NCBI GenBank assembly: GCA_031282465.1
Contig: JAITDR010000212.1
Coordinates: 1-5,551 of the forward strand
Direction of reading: 5' to 3'
Length of the DNA stretch: 5,551 nt
DNA from: Desulfovibrio sp.
Lineage (GTDB): Bacteria; Desulfobacterota; Desulfovibrionia; Desulfovibrionales; Desulfovibrionaceae
Numbering within the stretch: the stretch's first letter is position 1; every line of letters starts with the position of its first letter. A program made the translations under genes and the position numbers. Positions 4,159 through 5,551 of the stretch are shown piece by piece. The notes under the pieces are model-generated. The model ran no database searches. It was not told where the DNA came from and saw nothing but the letters and a program-made list of their open reading frames with translations.

Positions 4159-5271
4159 GTGAAGTTCAGCCTGCTCGTCGTCACCACAGATCGCCTGTCC
4201 CTGGTTGAACGGCTGTTGCACAGCCTTGCGGCCCAGACATACGGAAATTTTGAGGTTCTCCTCGTCCACGGGCCTGACTGCCCGGAAGGAGCGCGGTCAA
4301 CAGCCGGGAACTTCCCCGGCCTGGACATACGGTTGTTCTCCTCACAGGACCACTGCCTTTCCCGGTCACGCAATCTGGCCCTGCACGAAACAACGGGTGA
4401 CATCATTGCCTTTCCCGACGACGACTGCGTCTATTGCCCTGATACCCTGGAAAACGCCTCAACTGTTTTCAAGGCGCATCCCGAAGCCGACGTTCTGTTG
4501 GCGGTCAGGAGGGATTTGCGGGAAGATGTAGAGGAAGCTCGGAAGTATTTTTCTTGCGGGGGCTCCGCCCCCTCAAACTCCCCCGGCAGGGGAATGCTTC
4601 CCCTGCACCCCCGATTGATATTTCAGCGAGTTACCTTCGCAAGGAGTCGGCTTGAGCAGGCGCATGAGCGTACCCTTCCTCCGATGCGGGAAGACGACCT
4701 ACGCACGCGGTTCGACACAAATGATGCAGAGAAATTGAGGGTCAAGGGTCGGCCTGAGCAGGCGCAAGGCCGAACATTGCACAGCAGAGAATCTATCTCG
4801 AACCCTGTGCGGGGCGGCGCCTTCCGCGCCGTCAATCGCTACTCGGCTTTCCGGCACAGCGGGACCATTGTGCAATTTTACCGCAAACAGTGCGTGAAGG
4901 CGGTCGGCCCCTTTGACGAACGCCTGGGACCGGGGACGGGGCTGCCTTACGGGTGCGGCGAGGATACTGACTACGTTCTGCGCGCTCTTGCGGCGGGGTT
5001 CGGCGTATATCGCGCACGTTCCGTTGTCGTGCGGCACGCGCCGTTCAGCATCCGCGACCCCGGCATCGGCGCGAAGATTGAGGCATACGCCCGCGGGCGC
5101 ATGTATCTGTTGCGCAAGCACGACCTGCCCCTGTGGTTTGTCTTGGCGAATATTGCCTGGCCGTTGTTGTGCATTCCGGGGGAATGCCTGCGCGAATGCC
5201 TTGCCGTTGCGAGTTTTCGCCGGCGCATGTTCAGCGCGCGATTGTCGTCTTTTCTGGGGGCGGCCGGATGA
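4159..5271 (+). CDS. Family 2 (GT-A fold) glycosyltransferase with internal insertion
   Basis: 370 residues from GTG 4159 (CGGAG 9 bases upstream, just after the toxin stop; conserved sequence starts at once with KFSLLVVTTDR). GT2 enzymes transfer a sugar from a nucleotide sugar to a growing polysaccharide at the inner face of the membrane. Visible parts: nucleotide-binding start VVTTDRLSLVERLLHSLAAQTY; SRSRNLALHETTGDIIAFPDDDC with the DxD motif at D87-D89; acceptor-side region VNRYSAFRHSGTIVQFYRKQ, GPFDERLG (250-257) and CGEDTDYVLRAL (266-277), whose ED is the usual catalytic-base motif. A hydrophobic stretch at ~325-341 (LPLWFVLANIAWPLLCIPG) may contact the membrane. Between about residues 130 and 213 there is extra, low-complexity sequence from repeat-like DNA, absent from typical relatives of about 290 residues. 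The sugar and acceptor cannot be told. It probably belongs to an LPS, capsule or O-antigen operon continuing to the right. Confidence 0.87.
   Translation: MKFSLLVVTTDRLSLVERLLHSLAAQTYGNFEVLLVHGPDCPEGARSTAGNFPGLDIRLFSSQDHCLSRSRNLALHETTGDIIAFPDDDCVYCPDTLENASTVFKAHPEADVLLAVRRDLREDVEEARKYFSCGGSAPSNSPGRGMLPLHPRLIFQRVTFARSRLEQAHERTLPPMREDDLRTRFDTNDAEKLRVKGRPEQAQGRTLHSRESISNPVRGGAFRAVNRYSAFRHSGTIVQFYRKQCVKAVGPFDERLGPGTGLPYGCGEDTDYVLRALAAGFGVYRARSVVVRHAPFSIRDPGIGAKIEAYARGRMYLLRKHDLPLWFVLANIAWPLLCIPGECLRECLAVASFRRRMFSARLSSFLGAAG
4545..4795. repeat. Hairpin-rich repeat-like insertion inside the glycosyltransferase gene
   Basis: About 250 bases, edges approximate, that look intergenic rather than coding. 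Hairpin GGGGGC-TCC-GCCCCC lies at 4558-4572, and a perfect 9-bp stem GCAGGGGAA/TTCCCCTGC with TGC loop at 4586-4606. Two direct copies of a 19-base sequence, GTCGGCyTGAGCAGGCGCA, lie at 4646-4664 and 4748-4766 (one difference). They are 102 bases apart, so they read in the same frame (RLEQAH.RTL and RPEQAQGRTL). The insertion has no stop in the gene's frame. It resembles REP/MITE-like genomic repeats; no transposase or clear target duplication is seen. Confidence 0.6.
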
Positions 5272-5551
5272 TGAACGCATCATCGCCTTTACTGGAACGC
5301 ATTGTCCGCAAGCTCCTCCGAGAATACGTGTCGGAGCGCGACCGGACGCTTATTGATTGTGTGTTCTCGCCCGCGCCCACCCAAGAGACATTGGACGCCT
5401 GCCTGCGCGTCTGCGACATCGAAGCCATGGGTGCGCATCTGTCGCTCATGCTCTCCTACCTGATGCATGACCACCCTGAACTGCAATTTTCGCAATATGC
5501 AGCGCCGCGCCTGCAGGGACTTATCCGCTTTTACCGCTTCGCCAACGTGGA
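5268..5551 (+). CDS. Unrecognised protein, 3' end beyond the window
   Basis: ATG 5268 overlaps the glycosyltransferase stop in the form ATGATGA, with GGGGG 7 bases upstream, so translation is coupled; ATG 5271 is an alternative. 94 codons are open to the window edge. It starts MMNASSPLLERIVRKLLREY and continues with RDRTLIDCVFSPAPTQETLDACLRVCDIEAMGAHLSLMLSYLMHD, then PRLQGLIRFYRFANV. No signal peptide, membrane segment or known motif is visible; it looks like a soluble, largely helical protein. Position suggests a role in the same polysaccharide pathway, but no function can be assigned from this part. Confidence 0.8.
   Translation, partial: MMNASSPLLERIVRKLLREYVSERDRTLIDCVFSPAPTQETLDACLRVCDIEAMGAHLSLMLSYLMHDHPELQFSQYAAPRLQGLIRFYRFANV

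Noticed and set aside
4699..5283. 194-aa minus-strand frame opposite the glycosyltransferase
   Set aside because: Arg/Pro/Ala-rich shadow of a GC-rich gene whose plus strand has clear GT2 motifs.

Overview
The window looks like a piece of a GC-rich proteobacterial chromosome. The GroEL tail ending in Gly-Gly-Met repeats plus Tyr, the GC-rich coding style, the Rpn-type nuclease and a good sigma-54 promoter fit a Desulfovibrio-like (Desulfovibrionales) bacterium. That assignment is inferred from general family knowledge and is not proven here.

Layout. (1) 1-1374 is the last ~83% of groEL, followed by a strong terminator. (2) 1500-2820 is an accessory insert with a short Xre-type repressor/antitoxin on the minus strand (1508-1684) and an Rpn/PD-(D/E)XK nuclease gene on the plus strand (1786-2649). 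The nuclease gene has an AT-rich middle and a GC-rich 3' end. A textbook Shine-Dalgarno sequence and an in-frame ATG at 2347 inside it could produce a separate 100-aa C-terminal protein, the arrangement reported for Rpn toxin / RpnS intragenic antitoxin pairs. (3) 2821-3057 is a second, diverged copy of the groEL 3' end plus terminators, so the insert sits between ~230-bp direct repeats of the groEL tail. (4) 3058-3543 has no protein gene. It holds two inverted repeats, a possible sigma-70 promoter, a sigma-54 promoter with exact GG-N10-GC spacing that runs into a (CA)18 microsatellite, and a terminator about 100 nt downstream. This could be a small RNA gene or a regulated leader. (5) 3544-4142 is a type II toxin-antitoxin pair (Phd/VapB-like antitoxin, PIN-domain VapC-like toxin) with overlapping stop and start. 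(6) 4159-5271 is a family 2 glycosyltransferase whose middle is swollen by roughly 80 residues encoded by hairpin-rich, repeat-like DNA. (7) 5268-5551 is the start of an unrecognised gene translationally coupled to the glycosyltransferase and cut by the window edge.

How it fits together. The groEL downstream flank appears to have taken in small defence/TA-type modules (Xre remnant, Rpn, PIN-Phd). A surface-polysaccharide-type operon begins immediately after the PIN toxin. The points most worth a second look are the Rpn gene-within-gene between duplicated groEL tails, the sigma-54/(CA)18/terminator unit, and the in-frame repeat insertion in the glycosyltransferase.
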